From: Pseudomonas pharyngis
GTDB taxonomy: Bacteria; Pseudomonadota; Gammaproteobacteria; Pseudomonadales; Pseudomonadaceae
Direction: 5' to 3'
DNA length: 64,000 nt
NCBI RefSeq assembly: GCF_021602345.1
Contig: NZ_BQID01000002.1
Location: 620,001-684,000 of the forward strand
The translations under genes and the position numbers were made by a program. Under the pieces are notes generated by a model. The model worked only from the letters and a program-made list of their open reading frames with translations. It searched no databases and had not been told where the DNA came from. Of this stretch, positions 16,313 through 26,040 are shown piece by piece (position 1 is the first letter of the stretch; every line of letters starts with the position of its first letter).

Positions 16313-18040
16313 ATGCTCAGTCTGTTTCGCCACAAAAAGCAGAAGCCACCTCCGCCACCGACCGTCAACGTCGCCGAAGGCTACCTACCCGTTGAGTCGG
16401 CCCACAGCCTGTTAGCGGCGGACCACCGCTGTCAGTTGCTTGATCGGATTTGGCAGTACACCGCCCTCTCCCACGCGCAGTTCAGCCAGCTCTATTTAAA
16501 TCCTATACATCGTTACGCCGAACAGGTCCAGCAACTCCCGGCCAGCGAAACACACCACCATGCGTATCTTGGTGGCATGCTTGACCATGGGCTGGAGCTG
16601 GTCGCCTGCAGTTTGAAACTGCGTCAGTTATATCTACTTCCCACCGGTGCCGCGCCTGAAGACCAAGCTGCCCAGACTGACGCCTGGTCCGCAGGCATCG
16701 CCTATGGCGCGCTTCTCCATGACATAGGCAAGATCGCCGTGGACCTGTTGGTCGAACGCCAAGATGGCCGTCTTTGGCATCCCTGGCAGGGCTCACTGGA
16801 TCAGCCCTACCGTTTTCGTTACATCAAGGGTCGCGACTACCACCTGCACGGCGCCGCCGCGGGCTTGCTCTACAACCAGATTCTCGATAGCCCCATCCTC
16901 GATTGGCTCAGTGGATTTCCGTCACTGTGGGCCGGTCTACTGTATGTCCTGGCGGGTCAGTACGAACGTGCCGGCGTGCTGGGGGAGTTGGTGATTCAAG
17001 CCGACCGCGTCTCCACCGCGCAGAACATCGGCGGTAACCCAAGCAAGGCATTACAAGCGCACACTCATTCGTTGCAATATCACTTGATTAGCGGACTGCG
17101 TCATCTGGTTCAGCACGAGCTGAAACTCAACCAGCCGGGTGCCACGGGATGGCTGACCCAGGACGCACTCTGGCTCGTCAGCAAGACGGTCACGGACAAG
17201 CTACGAGCCTATCTGCTGTCGCAATCGATTGAAGGCATTCCCTCGTCCAACCTCGCGGTATTCGACGAGCTGCAGTCACATGGATTGGTTGAGTCCACGC
17301 CGGATGGCAAAGCCATCTGGACTGCGCTTGTGACACAGGGAAATTGGCAGCAGACTTTCACCTTTCTGCGCCTTCAGCCGGCACTGATTTGGGGTGATGA
17401 AGACCGGCCTGAGGCGTTCAGCGGAACAGTGAGCGTTGCAACCAATGACCAGCAACCTGACGGTCCGCCATCCCCCTCACCTCCCACGGCAGTCAATACA
17501 CGATCAACTCGAAGCCAATCGCAACCTGATTCACTAGCTATGGAAGATGACGACTATTTAGGAACGTTGCTGGACATGTTCGAAATAACAGAACCCGAGA
17601 CCAATCGTTCACCTTTAGAAAGTGCTCACGAAATCTCAGATCCTGCTTCGGATAACTCTGGCCAGGTTTTCCTGAGTTGGGTCAAGGAAGGTATCCAGAG
17701 TCACAAGCTGATCATCAACGACAGCAAGGCCAAGGTGCACACGGTGAGTGGCCGCGTATTTCTGGTCACTCCTGGCATTTTTCAGCGCTATGTTCAGGAG
17801 TTTCCGGGCATATCAATGGGTGCCTATTACGAAGGTGAAGAATGGCGATGGGTGCAGAAACAGTTCGAGAGGCTGAAGACCCACAAAAAGCGCGACGATG
17901 GTTTGAATATCTGGCTCTGTCAGGTCGAAGGCCCCAGGAAGAAGGCAAAACTCAAAGGCTATCTTCTAGAAAACCCAGCACTATTTTTCGAAGCTGGGTC
18001 CATGCCTGCCGATAACCCCTTTCTTAAACTCGAAAAATAG
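16313..18040 (+). CDS. traI: TraI relaxase, MobH family (TIGR03760)
   Basis: This 575-residue protein would nick the transfer origin and pilot the strand into the recipient. The N-terminal TraI_2 domain holds the MobH signature HHH (81-83) in HHHAYLGGMLDHGLEL and the HD motif LLHDIGKI (H136, D137), typical of HD-fold relaxases. A Ser/Pro-rich linker (about 375-420) leads to a C-terminal TraI_2_C domain (about 440-575). The length is normal. It starts MLSLFRHKKQKPPPPP after a weak GGGGG site. In related ICEs the integrase gene usually follows; here it is replaced by the nuclease-helicase island. Confidence 0.9.
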   Translation: MLSLFRHKKQKPPPPPTVNVAEGYLPVESAHSLLAADHRCQLLDRIWQYTALSHAQFSQLYLNPIHRYAEQVQQLPASETHHHAYLGGMLDHGLELVACSLKLRQLYLLPTGAAPEDQAAQTDAWSAGIAYGALLHDIGKIAVDLLVERQDGRLWHPWQGSLDQPYRFRYIKGRDYHLHGAAAGLLYNQILDSPILDWLSGFPSLWAGLLYVLAGQYERAGVLGELVIQADRVSTAQNIGGNPSKALQAHTHSLQYHLISGLRHLVQHELKLNQPGATGWLTQDALWLVSKTVTDKLRAYLLSQSIEGIPSSNLAVFDELQSHGLVESTPDGKAIWTALVTQGNWQQTFTFLRLQPALIWGDEDRPEAFSGTVSVATNDQQPDGPPSPSPPTAVNTRSTRSQSQPDSLAMEDDDYLGTLLDMFEITEPETNRSPLESAHEISDPASDNSGQVFLSWVKEGIQSHKLIINDSKAKVHTVSGRVFLVTPGIFQRYVQEFPGISMGAYYEGEEWRWVQKQFERLKTHKKRDDGLNIWLCQVEGPRKKAKLKGYLLENPALFFEAGSMPADNPFLKLEK

Positions 18041-18060
18041 TAAATTTCCATGGCAGGCTA

Positions 18061-18138
18061 ATGGATCCCTACGACGTTCTGTATCGCGAGTACTCGCCAG
18101 CATTCATCCTCGGCGCTCATTCCTTTCTAGATCAATAA
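18061..18138 (+). other. 25-codon open frame after traI, possible 5' scrap of a lost gene
   Basis: An ATG starting MDPYDVLYREYSPAFILGAH reads for 25 codons to TAA. It lies 20 bp after traI, where another ICE gene would be expected. It looks protein-like but is too short to judge. It may be the truncated start of a backbone gene broken when the downstream cargo came in, or chance. Confidence 0.25.
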
Positions 18139-18239
18139 CCGTCTTTGCGGCCTCATATTTTTTCAACTCGATGCTTTAGCCACAACTACACCTGCTTTCG
18201 AACTATCACATCCCCCAAGTTGTCAAGCACAGTAACCGC

Positions 18240-18599
18240 TCATGCCCCAGGGTGAAGCGAATCGACACTGCGGCCATCCACCTCGACCACTTGTCCAACC
18301 CGGAGAGCGGCTGTGATGAGCCTCTGCAATCGCGCTCCCTCTTCAGGGGCAGGTAGGAACGGCTCAATCACCACCTCGGGTCGCCTAGCGCTAGAGAGCG
18401 TTACGCGATGGGTAGCTGGAGAAAGGCTGCTAACGGTAAAGAGCGGAAATTCCGTAGGCGCGGCCCCGTGTCTGCCTTGCTGCGATATCTGACACACAGG
18501 CAGTCGTGGTCTGACAGCCGTTCTCATCAATTTTCCGTCGTACGTGAATGGTTGCTTTCGGTTAGTCTTGTCGACTAGGAGCAGGGGAACAAGATGCAA
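18240..18599 (-). CDS. Hypothetical small protein, divergent from the AddB-like gene
   Basis: A 119-residue soluble open frame whose C-terminal half (VVIEPFLPAPEEGARLQRLI, then VVEVDGRSVDS) looks like folded protein. No family is recognised and no strong ribosome site was seen. It points away from the AddB-like operon, so if real it could be its regulator. It is the only sizeable frame in the 600 bp between traI and that operon; otherwise I see nothing there. Confidence 0.35.
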   Translation of the reverse strand: MHLVPLLLVDKTNRKQPFTYDGKLMRTAVRPRLPVCQISQQGRHGAAPTEFPLFTVSSLSPATHRVTLSSARRPEVVIEPFLPAPEEGARLQRLITAALRVGQVVEVDGRSVDSLHPGA

Positions 18600-18642
18600 T
18601 AGGACGCCTGCATTCGATTGCCTTCAGGGAGTCAACTGCAGC

Positions 18643-21261
18643 ATGCACATCACTTTTGGCCTTTTCTTGGACTCCCGTCAGGGTCCGTCCCCGACGAACT
18701 TCTTCAACACCCCGATAGTCGGCCGCCTCGGATTTCTGTCCCTGCTGGAGACCTACCTTGGTCTAAGCGCGCCAGAAGCGTCCAAGGCCAGACGCGTGGC
18801 CATCTACTCTGGCCTGCTGCGTGTCCATGACAACAACTCGCGCTTCTACAGTGAGTCCCTGAAGGCCGACAGTATCGGTACGGCCGCGCGCCTCCTGGCC
18901 TGGCGTGACGAGTGGCGGCTTGGCGGTTGGGACGGCAGCGCGAATCCAGAGCATCCTTCGCGAATCCAGGAGCTTGCTTCCATTGAAAAGGCAGCTCTCG
19001 AAACGCTGCCGCCCGGAGAGGCCGAGCGCTTGCACCTGGTGATGCAGGCTCTGAGTGCGTCCGGCCCCGGCCCCATCAAGTCAGTTCACCTGGTTGACCC
19101 GCCCGAGGACTTCCCGCTTCTCTGGCGGCAGGTGCTCGAGCGCCTGCCAGCGGTCGAAGTCCGACTTCCCGAGCCACAGGGAGAAGGCCAACTTCGTGCG
19201 TTGCAAGAGCAAGCCCTAACCGTTCTGGCTGGAGGCTCCGCGGGCAATCTGACCGTGCAGACCGACGGGAGCGTCTTGCTAGTGCATGCTCTCGCGGCCA
19301 CGACCGCCGAACACTGGTTGAGCGCACAGCACTCGCACCAGCCCGGTGACCGGCTGATCCTGGCAGAGGAGGCCGGCGACTCGCTAGACGTGTCGCTGTC
19401 CGCGACCGGCGGGGTCAACTGCGGGTTCGAACGCCCTAGTCAGCTCCGCCCAGCCCTACAGGCACTAATCCTTGCCTTGGAAATGTGCTGGGAACCAATA
19501 GACATGAACCGACTGCTGGATTTCCTGACGCACCCAGTTGGCCCATTCAGCCGTCCTGCGAGAGGCAGGCTCGCTCGTGCTGTCGCCAAGCAGCCTGGAA
19601 TTGGGAGCGACGCCTGGACGGCGGCTAAGGCCAAGATCGCAGCGGGTAACGATGCCCAGGAAGTAGCAGATGAAATTAACTTCTGGCTGGAGTCAGAGCG
19701 CTGGTCACGCACCGATGGAGTGCCGGTCGATGCACTGATTGCTCGCGTCGCCCGGATGAAGGAGGCTATGCGGCTTCGCCTTTCAGGTGAATCCGCTGAT
19801 GCGGCGAGCTTCACGGCAGCGCATAGCCAATGTGCGGCCGTCCATGAAGCATTGATCGAGCTGGCTCGGCAAGGGTTGGCCACGGTGCTGCCTCGGCAAG
19901 TCGAGCAGTTGGTCGCCCACGCCACGCCCGCCGGGGCAACCAACCCCGCTGCGGTTTCCCATGTCGGCTGCATGCGCTCGACCAGCACGGCAGCCGCGTG
20001 CATCGAAGCCGCTGATGAAGTGATCTGGTGGATGCCATCTACGCCTGCCCTGCCCTCACCTCTGCCTTGGTCTCCTGCCGAGGTGAATGCTCTGACTCAA
20101 TTAGGTGTGCAGTTGCGAGACCCGGCGCGTGAGCTTGTATCGTTAGCACTGAAGTGGCTGCGGCCACTACTTGCTGCGAGAAAAAGATTCATCATCGTCT
20201 ACCCTCCCCCCGGTTCAGAAGTACATCCGATTCGCCAGCTTCTTAAGAAGCTCGTACCGGATATCGAGTCCGCTTCGCTTGACCTGGACATTGCACTCAA
20301 CTCCACACTTCTCGGGGTAACTGCCGAGGTGCTTGCACGTCAGTCGCTGCCCGCTATTCCACGACACATCCAACTCCCTCATCCCGTGCAGCTCGGCGAC
20401 GCCTCACAGTCGTTTACTACGCTCAACGAGCTCTTCAATGACGCGGCCCTATTCGTTTTGAAACGAGTGGCGAAGCTAGATCCTACTTCAGTCCTGGGGG
20501 TGGATGAGGGCAACCGCCTGCTGGGCATCCTCGCTCATCGGGTGCTCGAGAAACTCTTCGCGCACAACGATGCCCTGAGTTGGTCAAACGCCGATGCCGT
20601 TGCCTGGTTCCGCGCCGAAGCCGACTCGCTCTTGCTGACTGAAGGCGCTGTACTACTCATGCAGGGCGCGGGGGTAACGCAGCAACACTTCCGGAAGGTT
20701 TGCGAACGAGCCATAGGTAGTCTCCTCGATCACCTCAGGCTCGCAGGTGCCATTCAGGTTCAGACTGAGGTGGAGTTCAGAGGAACCTTGGGAGCAGTTC
20801 CGCTGATCGGCAAAATTGATCTCTTGGTCACGCTTGGTGACAAGCGAACTGTCGCCGTGGACATAAAGTGGAGAGGCGATACCTACTACGCCGGGCTGCT
20901 TCGCTCTGGTGAGCACCTACAGTTGGCGCTCTATTCCAGCCTCATAGAGCAAACAAGCGGTGTCGCACCCGCCGCGCTTGGCTATTTCATCCTGGAAAGC
21001 GGGGGACTGTACATCACCGCTGCCGACATTTTCCCAAAAGCGCAAGTCAGAAGACCGCCCGACGGCGTAACCGTCTCCAACCTACTAGACCGTACCCGCA
21101 CCACGTGGGAGTGGCGCAAGCAGCAGTTGGATGCGGGGACCATCGAAGTCGTTCCGGAAGATCCGAGTGACGAGTTCCAAGGCCCTGAGGGGACCCTTCC
21201 GGTCAACGGTCCAAACAAATGGGACCGAGATCACCTTATCTTGCTGGGAGGCTGGAAATGA
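18643..21261 (+). CDS. AddB-like protein with C-terminal PD-(D/E)XK nuclease
   Basis: The 872-residue protein has a long N-terminal region starting HITFGLFLDSRQGPSPTNFF with no Walker A, as in inactive AddB/RecC helicase folds. The C-terminus is a RecB-type nuclease: GKIDLLV (D726), VDIKW (D740, K742) and the QLALY motif (Q760, Y764). It would be a DNA end-processing nuclease partner of the helicase encoded next, which starts in an ATGA overlap with its stop. The ATG at 18643 was chosen because the conserved-looking phrase starts there; an open frame runs 99 bp further upstream. It is not housekeeping recBCD, and its context is a mobile element. Confidence 0.8.
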   Translation: MHITFGLFLDSRQGPSPTNFFNTPIVGRLGFLSLLETYLGLSAPEASKARRVAIYSGLLRVHDNNSRFYSESLKADSIGTAARLLAWRDEWRLGGWDGSANPEHPSRIQELASIEKAALETLPPGEAERLHLVMQALSASGPGPIKSVHLVDPPEDFPLLWRQVLERLPAVEVRLPEPQGEGQLRALQEQALTVLAGGSAGNLTVQTDGSVLLVHALAATTAEHWLSAQHSHQPGDRLILAEEAGDSLDVSLSATGGVNCGFERPSQLRPALQALILALEMCWEPIDMNRLLDFLTHPVGPFSRPARGRLARAVAKQPGIGSDAWTAAKAKIAAGNDAQEVADEINFWLESERWSRTDGVPVDALIARVARMKEAMRLRLSGESADAASFTAAHSQCAAVHEALIELARQGLATVLPRQVEQLVAHATPAGATNPAAVSHVGCMRSTSTAAACIEAADEVIWWMPSTPALPSPLPWSPAEVNALTQLGVQLRDPARELVSLALKWLRPLLAARKRFIIVYPPPGSEVHPIRQLLKKLVPDIESASLDLDIALNSTLLGVTAEVLARQSLPAIPRHIQLPHPVQLGDASQSFTTLNELFNDAALFVLKRVAKLDPTSVLGVDEGNRLLGILAHRVLEKLFAHNDALSWSNADAVAWFRAEADSLLLTEGAVLLMQGAGVTQQHFRKVCERAIGSLLDHLRLAGAIQVQTEVEFRGTLGAVPLIGKIDLLVTLGDKRTVAVDIKWRGDTYYAGLLRSGEHLQLALYSSLIEQTSGVAPAALGYFILESGGLYITAADIFPKAQVRRPPDGVTVSNLLDRTRTTWEWRKQQLDAGTIEVVPEDPSDEFQGPEGTLPVNGPNKWDRDHLILLGGWK

Positions 21262-24200
21262 TGAACAACATCGAATTCATCAGTGCAGGCGCCGGCAGTG
21301 GCAAGACCTACAAGCTGACCGAAACACTCGCTCAAGCTCTCGAATCGGGCACAGCGCGCCCTCACGCCATATTGGCCACGACCTTCACCGTGAAGGCCGC
21401 TACCGAACTGCGCGAACGTGCCCGCTCCTGGCTGCTTGAAAATGGACGTATCGACCTGGCCACAGCTATCGGCCAGGCCCGCTTGGGCACCGTCAATAGC
21501 GTTTGCGGCCAGATGCTCAAGCGGTTCTGCTTTGAGCTGGGCCTGTCTCCCGACCAGACTGTCCTGGGCGAAGGTCAATCCAAGAGACTGCTCAAAGCTA
21601 CACTTGCCGAGTCGATGGAAGCCGACGCTCAAACGGAGCTTGTTCGGCTCACAGAGCGGTTCGGCATCGAGCAGGCGGACTGGTCCAAGACTGTTGAGGC
21701 TGTCGTTAAGGCCGCACTCGACAACGATATTGGACCGGAGGAGCTTCGAGTGATGGGTTCCCAGAACGCGGACGCGATGCTCACGAATTGGCCTGCTCCG
21801 GCTACGGGGCTGGACCCAACCGAAGCATTGGCGACTGCGCTGGCCGAAGCACACAAGGGGGTAGCGGCATACGTAGAACAGCAGCAAGCTGTCGATGCCA
21901 AAGTTGCAGACAACCTATTAAAAGGCCTAGAGGGACTCCAGAAGCTAGATCGACTCTTCCGTGAAGGCCGCTGGTGCTGGCCCGACTGGATCGGCGCAGC
22001 CGGATTTGACGCTGGCGCCAAGGTCAGAGATATCGTGGCGCCAGTCAAATCCGCTGCGCAGGTCCACGAGTCTCACCCGGCCTTTCATGCCGAAGTCCGC
22101 CAGTACCTTGACCAGATATTCAACCTCGCCGCCGACGTTCTCAATGCCTACGAGCAGGCTAAGAAGGCGCTGGGTGCCGTCGACTTCAGCGACCAAGAGG
22201 TGTTGCTGCTACGTGCGTTGAGAACAAAGCCATCTGTCCGGGAAGTCTTGGCGGCAGAACTGGATCTCATCATGGTTGATGAGTTCCAGGACACCAGCCC
22301 TCTCCAGCTAGCGCTTTTCATCGAGCTGGCCAAGCTGGCTAAGAAGTCGGTGTGGGTCGGCGACCCCAAGCAGGCTATCTATGGCTTTCGCGGAACTGAC
22401 GCAAGCCTCATTTCCGGCGTTCTCAACGCCATCAAGGGCTGGGGCGGAATCGTAGGGAAGGCCCTGGACACCTCCAGGCGCTCCAACGAAAGCCTGGTCT
22501 CGCTCACTAATGGTCTATTCATCTCTGCGTTCGAGCCTGAGCTGACGCCCGAACAGGTTCGGTTGCAGCCACTGCGCAAGGACATTCCGGACCAGCCCGC
22601 GCTGTTGAACTGGAACTTCGAGAGCAGCCGAAACGACTCGGATTACCTATGTCTTGGCCAGGCCATCCGCGAGCTGCTGGAGTCCGGGGTCAAGGTCGAA
22701 GACAAGGACACCGAGGAGCTCCGTCCGATTCAGGCCGGCGATATCGGAGTGCTTTGTCGCTACAACGACCAGGTCGAATATTCCGTTACGTCGCTCACCC
22801 GCTGGGGCATCCCGTCAGCCAGCCCACGCTCCGGTTTATTGGGAACTGCCGAAGCCATCTATGTCATGGCCTGTGTGAGGCGCATGAACGACCCAACCGA
22901 CACCGTCGCCACGGCGCTGGTACTAACCCTGGCCGATGGCACTCCGATCGAGACCTGGCTAGCAGACAGGCTGCAATACCTAGCCACCGATGGGGTGAGG
23001 TCACACGAGTGGCTGACGAAGGGTGAGAGCGCCCATCCGCTACTGGCCCGATTGGAAGAGCTGCGTCCAACGCTAATGGCTTTGACGCCACAGGAAGTAC
23101 TGCGACTTGCTGCTGCCGAGTCCCAAGTAGTGCGGCGGGTCGGCGAATGGTCCACCTCCCCTCACGAGAGCCGCAATAGGCTGTCCAATGTCGAGGCACT
23201 GGTCGAGCTCGGAAAGACTTTCGAGGACGAGTGTGTCGCCGCGAAGCGACCGGCGACCGTCAGCGGCATGCTTCGTTGGCTAGACGAACTCGCCAGCGCA
23301 GAGGACGATAACCGGGCCATTTCAGAAGACAACTCGGTCTCAGTCCTCACCTATCACGGGGCCAAGGGGCTGGAGTGGCCAATCGTTGTGCTGACAAGCC
23401 TCGATGCGACAGCACGCAGTTCACTTTGGGGCGTGCGCGCGAGGACAGTTGGGGGCTTCGATCCGCAGCAGCCGCTCGCCAACCGCTTTGTACACTGCTG
23501 GCTGAAGACCTGGGGCAAGCGGTCCCAGCCCCAAGCCGCACTCAATGCCGAAGCCAGCGTAACTGGCCAAGCCATGCAGGCAGAGGCCTTGGCGGAGAAC
23601 AAGCGTCTGCTATATGTGGGCCTGACCCGCGCACGTGACATGAACGTCGCACTATCTTTCGTACGCAGGTCAGGGCCGGGCCGCGCCTGGGTCGGCGAGA
23701 TTAAAGGTGCAGCCGAGCTGTTGTTCGGTGACTCAGAAATAATAACGACTTCCGAAGGCAAGCAGCTTTCCAGGCTATCTAAGTCCTGGAACAAGGATGA
23801 GTGCTCAACGGAACCACCTGCCAAAGCCTCCGAGGCTTGCCACTGGTTTGCAACTCGTCCGCGCGTGCAGGCCGAACCTTTGTGGCACCGACCGAGTTCT
23901 GCTTCGGGCGGTGCATTCACGGTTGTCGAGACCGACGCCGTCGGAGTTCGGCTAAGCCTGGCAGGCAAGCCCGACATGGCATCGCTGGGCACGGCGCTTC
24001 ACCTGTGTATCGCACGCGCCGGCGTGCTTGGCGGTATTTCTCCCCCTGACGTCGAGGGCATTCTGAAGACCTGGGCCGTGGCTGGTTCTGTAGATAAGGA
24101 TGCCGTGTGCACTCAGACCTCAGCGTTCCAAGCTTGGATAGCCAAGCGCTGGCCCGACTGTCCCGTTTACGTCGAGGTACCCATCGAAGCAGATGGCCCG

Positions 24201-24434
24201 AACGGCACTCGTATCAGGGGCCGCATCGATTTGCTGGTGGAGTTGCCAGACGGCTGGATTCTCCTGGACCACAAGTCGAACCCCGGAGGCTCAGCCAGAG
24301 ACGAGGACCTGGTGGCCGAGCACGGCCCCCAGCTCGAGTCCTACGGTCATGCCCTTCTCAACGCAACCGGCAAGCCCGTGAGCGAGCGATGGCTCTACAT
24401 GCCGGTCGCTGCACGAGCAGTCCGCCTCTCCTGA
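21258..24434 (+). CDS. UvrD/RecB-like (AddA-like) helicase-nuclease
   Basis: The 1058-residue SF1 helicase has Walker A GAGSGKT (11-17), Walker B DEFQD (341-345), motif IV VGDPKQAIYGFRG, a TYHGAKGLEW motif, and motif VI LLYVGLTRARD. It ends in a RecB-family nuclease domain: RIDLLVE (D991), LLDHK (D1004, K1006) and QLESY (Q1025, Y1029). With two nucleases and one helicase, the pair with the upstream gene mirrors AddAB. The start ATG overlaps the upstream TGA after a GGGAGG site; the PLD-like gene follows after 55 bp. The inferred role is resecting or degrading invading DNA. Confidence 0.85.
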   Translation: MMNNIEFISAGAGSGKTYKLTETLAQALESGTARPHAILATTFTVKAATELRERARSWLLENGRIDLATAIGQARLGTVNSVCGQMLKRFCFELGLSPDQTVLGEGQSKRLLKATLAESMEADAQTELVRLTERFGIEQADWSKTVEAVVKAALDNDIGPEELRVMGSQNADAMLTNWPAPATGLDPTEALATALAEAHKGVAAYVEQQQAVDAKVADNLLKGLEGLQKLDRLFREGRWCWPDWIGAAGFDAGAKVRDIVAPVKSAAQVHESHPAFHAEVRQYLDQIFNLAADVLNAYEQAKKALGAVDFSDQEVLLLRALRTKPSVREVLAAELDLIMVDEFQDTSPLQLALFIELAKLAKKSVWVGDPKQAIYGFRGTDASLISGVLNAIKGWGGIVGKALDTSRRSNESLVSLTNGLFISAFEPELTPEQVRLQPLRKDIPDQPALLNWNFESSRNDSDYLCLGQAIRELLESGVKVEDKDTEELRPIQAGDIGVLCRYNDQVEYSVTSLTRWGIPSASPRSGLLGTAEAIYVMACVRRMNDPTDTVATALVLTLADGTPIETWLADRLQYLATDGVRSHEWLTKGESAHPLLARLEELRPTLMALTPQEVLRLAAAESQVVRRVGEWSTSPHESRNRLSNVEALVELGKTFEDECVAAKRPATVSGMLRWLDELASAEDDNRAISEDNSVSVLTYHGAKGLEWPIVVLTSLDATARSSLWGVRARTVGGFDPQQPLANRFVHCWLKTWGKRSQPQAALNAEASVTGQAMQAEALAENKRLLYVGLTRARDMNVALSFVRRSGPGRAWVGEIKGAAELLFGDSEIITTSEGKQLSRLSKSWNKDECSTEPPAKASEACHWFATRPRVQAEPLWHRPSSASGGAFTVVETDAVGVRLSLAGKPDMASLGTALHLCIARAGVLGGISPPDVEGILKTWAVAGSVDKDAVCTQTSAFQAWIAKRWPDCPVYVEVPIEADGPNGTRIRGRIDLLVELPDGWILLDHKSNPGGSARDEDLVAEHGPQLESYGHALLNATGKPVSERWLYMPVAARAVRLS

Positions 24435-24489
24435 CGTTTCCCAGAAGCGCACCAGACTTAGTTCAATAGAAGCACGAGGAAAAGCAGAG

Positions 24490-25701
24490 ATGGATGTGAA
24501 GTTCCTGTCGGCTTCGCGGACGCAGTCGACACTCATAGCGCTGGTTGAGAACTGCGAGTCGATGCAATGGGCAGTAGCCTGGGCTACCGAGAACGCGGTC
24601 TTCGAGGCAGCGATGAAAGACAGCTCGAAGTTCGAGCACTTCGTTGTCGGCACTCATATGTTCCAGACGCAACCCGAGGTGCTTGAGCGGGCTGCAGCAC
24701 TAGCGGCCGCAGCCGTCGTTCCTCCTACGGGCGATCTGTTCCACCCGAAGGTCTACCTGTTTCGTAACGGGCAACGCATACGCTGCGTGGTCGGGAGCCC
24801 GAATCTCACGAAGGCGGCGATGAGCCGAAACGTCGAGGCGAGCGTGCTGCTTGATGGCTCGCTCGACGATGCAGCGCTAGTAGACCTCAGTCGCTTCGTC
24901 GCAGAAGCGTGGAAAGGGGCGGAGGACATCTCTCACGAGTTCCTCTTTCGGTACCGTCACCAGTACGCAGCTAAGACGGCTGCGCGACAGGAACTGATCA
25001 AGTTCGCTGACGTTCGGCCACCTTCTAAGCCGAATACCAAGCGAGCGCCACATGACATGAGCTGGGCGGACTACCTCGTGCAGGTCCGAAGCTCATCACA
25101 CCCGTCTGCGCACCTGTTTAAGGAGCGCTTGGGCGTTCTGACAAAGGCTCGCGCCCTTTTCGCGACTGGCATACCCTACGCGAAGTGGAACAAGGACGAC
25201 CGCAAGCTGGTCGCCGGCACTCTCGGGCGCAAGAAGTCTCAGCAGCCAGGCGTGGACTACGGGCTTTTCGGGAGCATGGGCGCAAGTGGGACGTTCGCGA
25301 ACCTGGTCATCGAAGCGCCCACAGGTCTCTCCCACGCCCTCGATTTCATCCCGTTGATGGGCGCGGTCACGCAGGACGACTACGACCGCTACTGCAAAGC
25401 GTTCAGAGCAGCCTTCGATCAGGACGGGCGAGTCGGCGGACTACCGACCGCGACTAGGCTCTTGGCGATGAAGCGGCCTGACGCATTCGTGTGCATCGAT
25501 TCGGCCAACCGAAAGGACTTGTGCGAAAACTTCGGTGTCAGCCCGAGCACAACGAACCTGGAGAACTACTGGCAGCGCATCATTGAGCCGATGCACGGTG
25601 ATCCGTGGTGGAGACATCCGCAGCCGAGCAATGCGGCTGACGCCGAAATCTGGTTGGGACGCGCAGCGCTTCTGGACGCAATCTACTACACGCCCCGTTG
25701 A
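24490..25701 (+). CDS. Phospholipase D-like nuclease with unknown C-terminal domain
   Basis: In this 403-residue protein the N-terminal third is a PLD-family fold with one HKD-type motif: H85-x-K87 (HPKVYLF), then GSPN (N105) and a later NVEAS. A single motif implies a dimeric active site, as in PLD-type nucleases. Residues about 180-403 form a second, all-soluble domain (phrases AGTLGRKKSQQPG, TATRLLAMKRPDAFVCIDSANRK) that I cannot place. It is the third gene of the AddB/AddA-like operon. PLD nucleases occur in several defence systems, including DISARM and Mokosh, but this three-gene set is not one I can name. Confidence 0.78.
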   Translation: MDVKFLSASRTQSTLIALVENCESMQWAVAWATENAVFEAAMKDSSKFEHFVVGTHMFQTQPEVLERAAALAAAAVVPPTGDLFHPKVYLFRNGQRIRCVVGSPNLTKAAMSRNVEASVLLDGSLDDAALVDLSRFVAEAWKGAEDISHEFLFRYRHQYAAKTAARQELIKFADVRPPSKPNTKRAPHDMSWADYLVQVRSSSHPSAHLFKERLGVLTKARALFATGIPYAKWNKDDRKLVAGTLGRKKSQQPGVDYGLFGSMGASGTFANLVIEAPTGLSHALDFIPLMGAVTQDDYDRYCKAFRAAFDQDGRVGGLPTATRLLAMKRPDAFVCIDSANRKDLCENFGVSPSTTNLENYWQRIIEPMHGDPWWRHPQPSNAADAEIWLGRAALLDAIYYTPR

Positions 25702-25731
25702 GCATACAGCTCTTCGACTTCCTGCGGACGC

Positions 25732-25841
25732 TGTGGGCGGTTCAACTGCTGCTCGGCCATACGAAGCTGAAGAGCACCGTTCGATATCTGGGAATTGAGG
25801 TCGATGACGCCCTGGAGATGGCGGAACAGACTGAGGTTTGA
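25732..25841 (+). pseudogene. 3' remnant of a tyrosine recombinase (integrase)
   Basis: Out of frame with the PLD-like gene, 36 codons to a TGA at 25839-25841 read AVQLLLGHTKLKSTVRYLG and then IEVDDALEMAEQTEV. That is the catalytic C-terminus of a short tyrosine integrase: the LLGH box and the Tyr nucleophile of TVRYLG. Everything upstream of the box is gone. It starts about 30 bp after the PLD-like stop, so the junction marks a deletion or insertion boundary. It may be the original ICE integrase or that of a smaller cargo element. Confidence 0.72.
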
Positions 25842-26040
25842 CTATAAATAGGTCTAGCGACGGTCGAAACCAAGCTGTCGCGAACCGACCCAAAGCAGCC
25901 ATCGGTCCCAATCGTGGTCTGGCGTCACAGAAGGCCAGTCATCTGGAATACCTAACCACACCCTCTGGCGGTCGCGCTATGATGGCAAAATGGAGGCCTT
26001 GCTCACGCAGCAATGGCTAAGCATTTAAACAGGAAGTCTG

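Noticed and set aside
18643-24434. Calling the two genes housekeeping recBCD or addAB
   Set aside because: They lie in a mobile island after traI, have no recD or recC, and are followed by a PLD-like gene.
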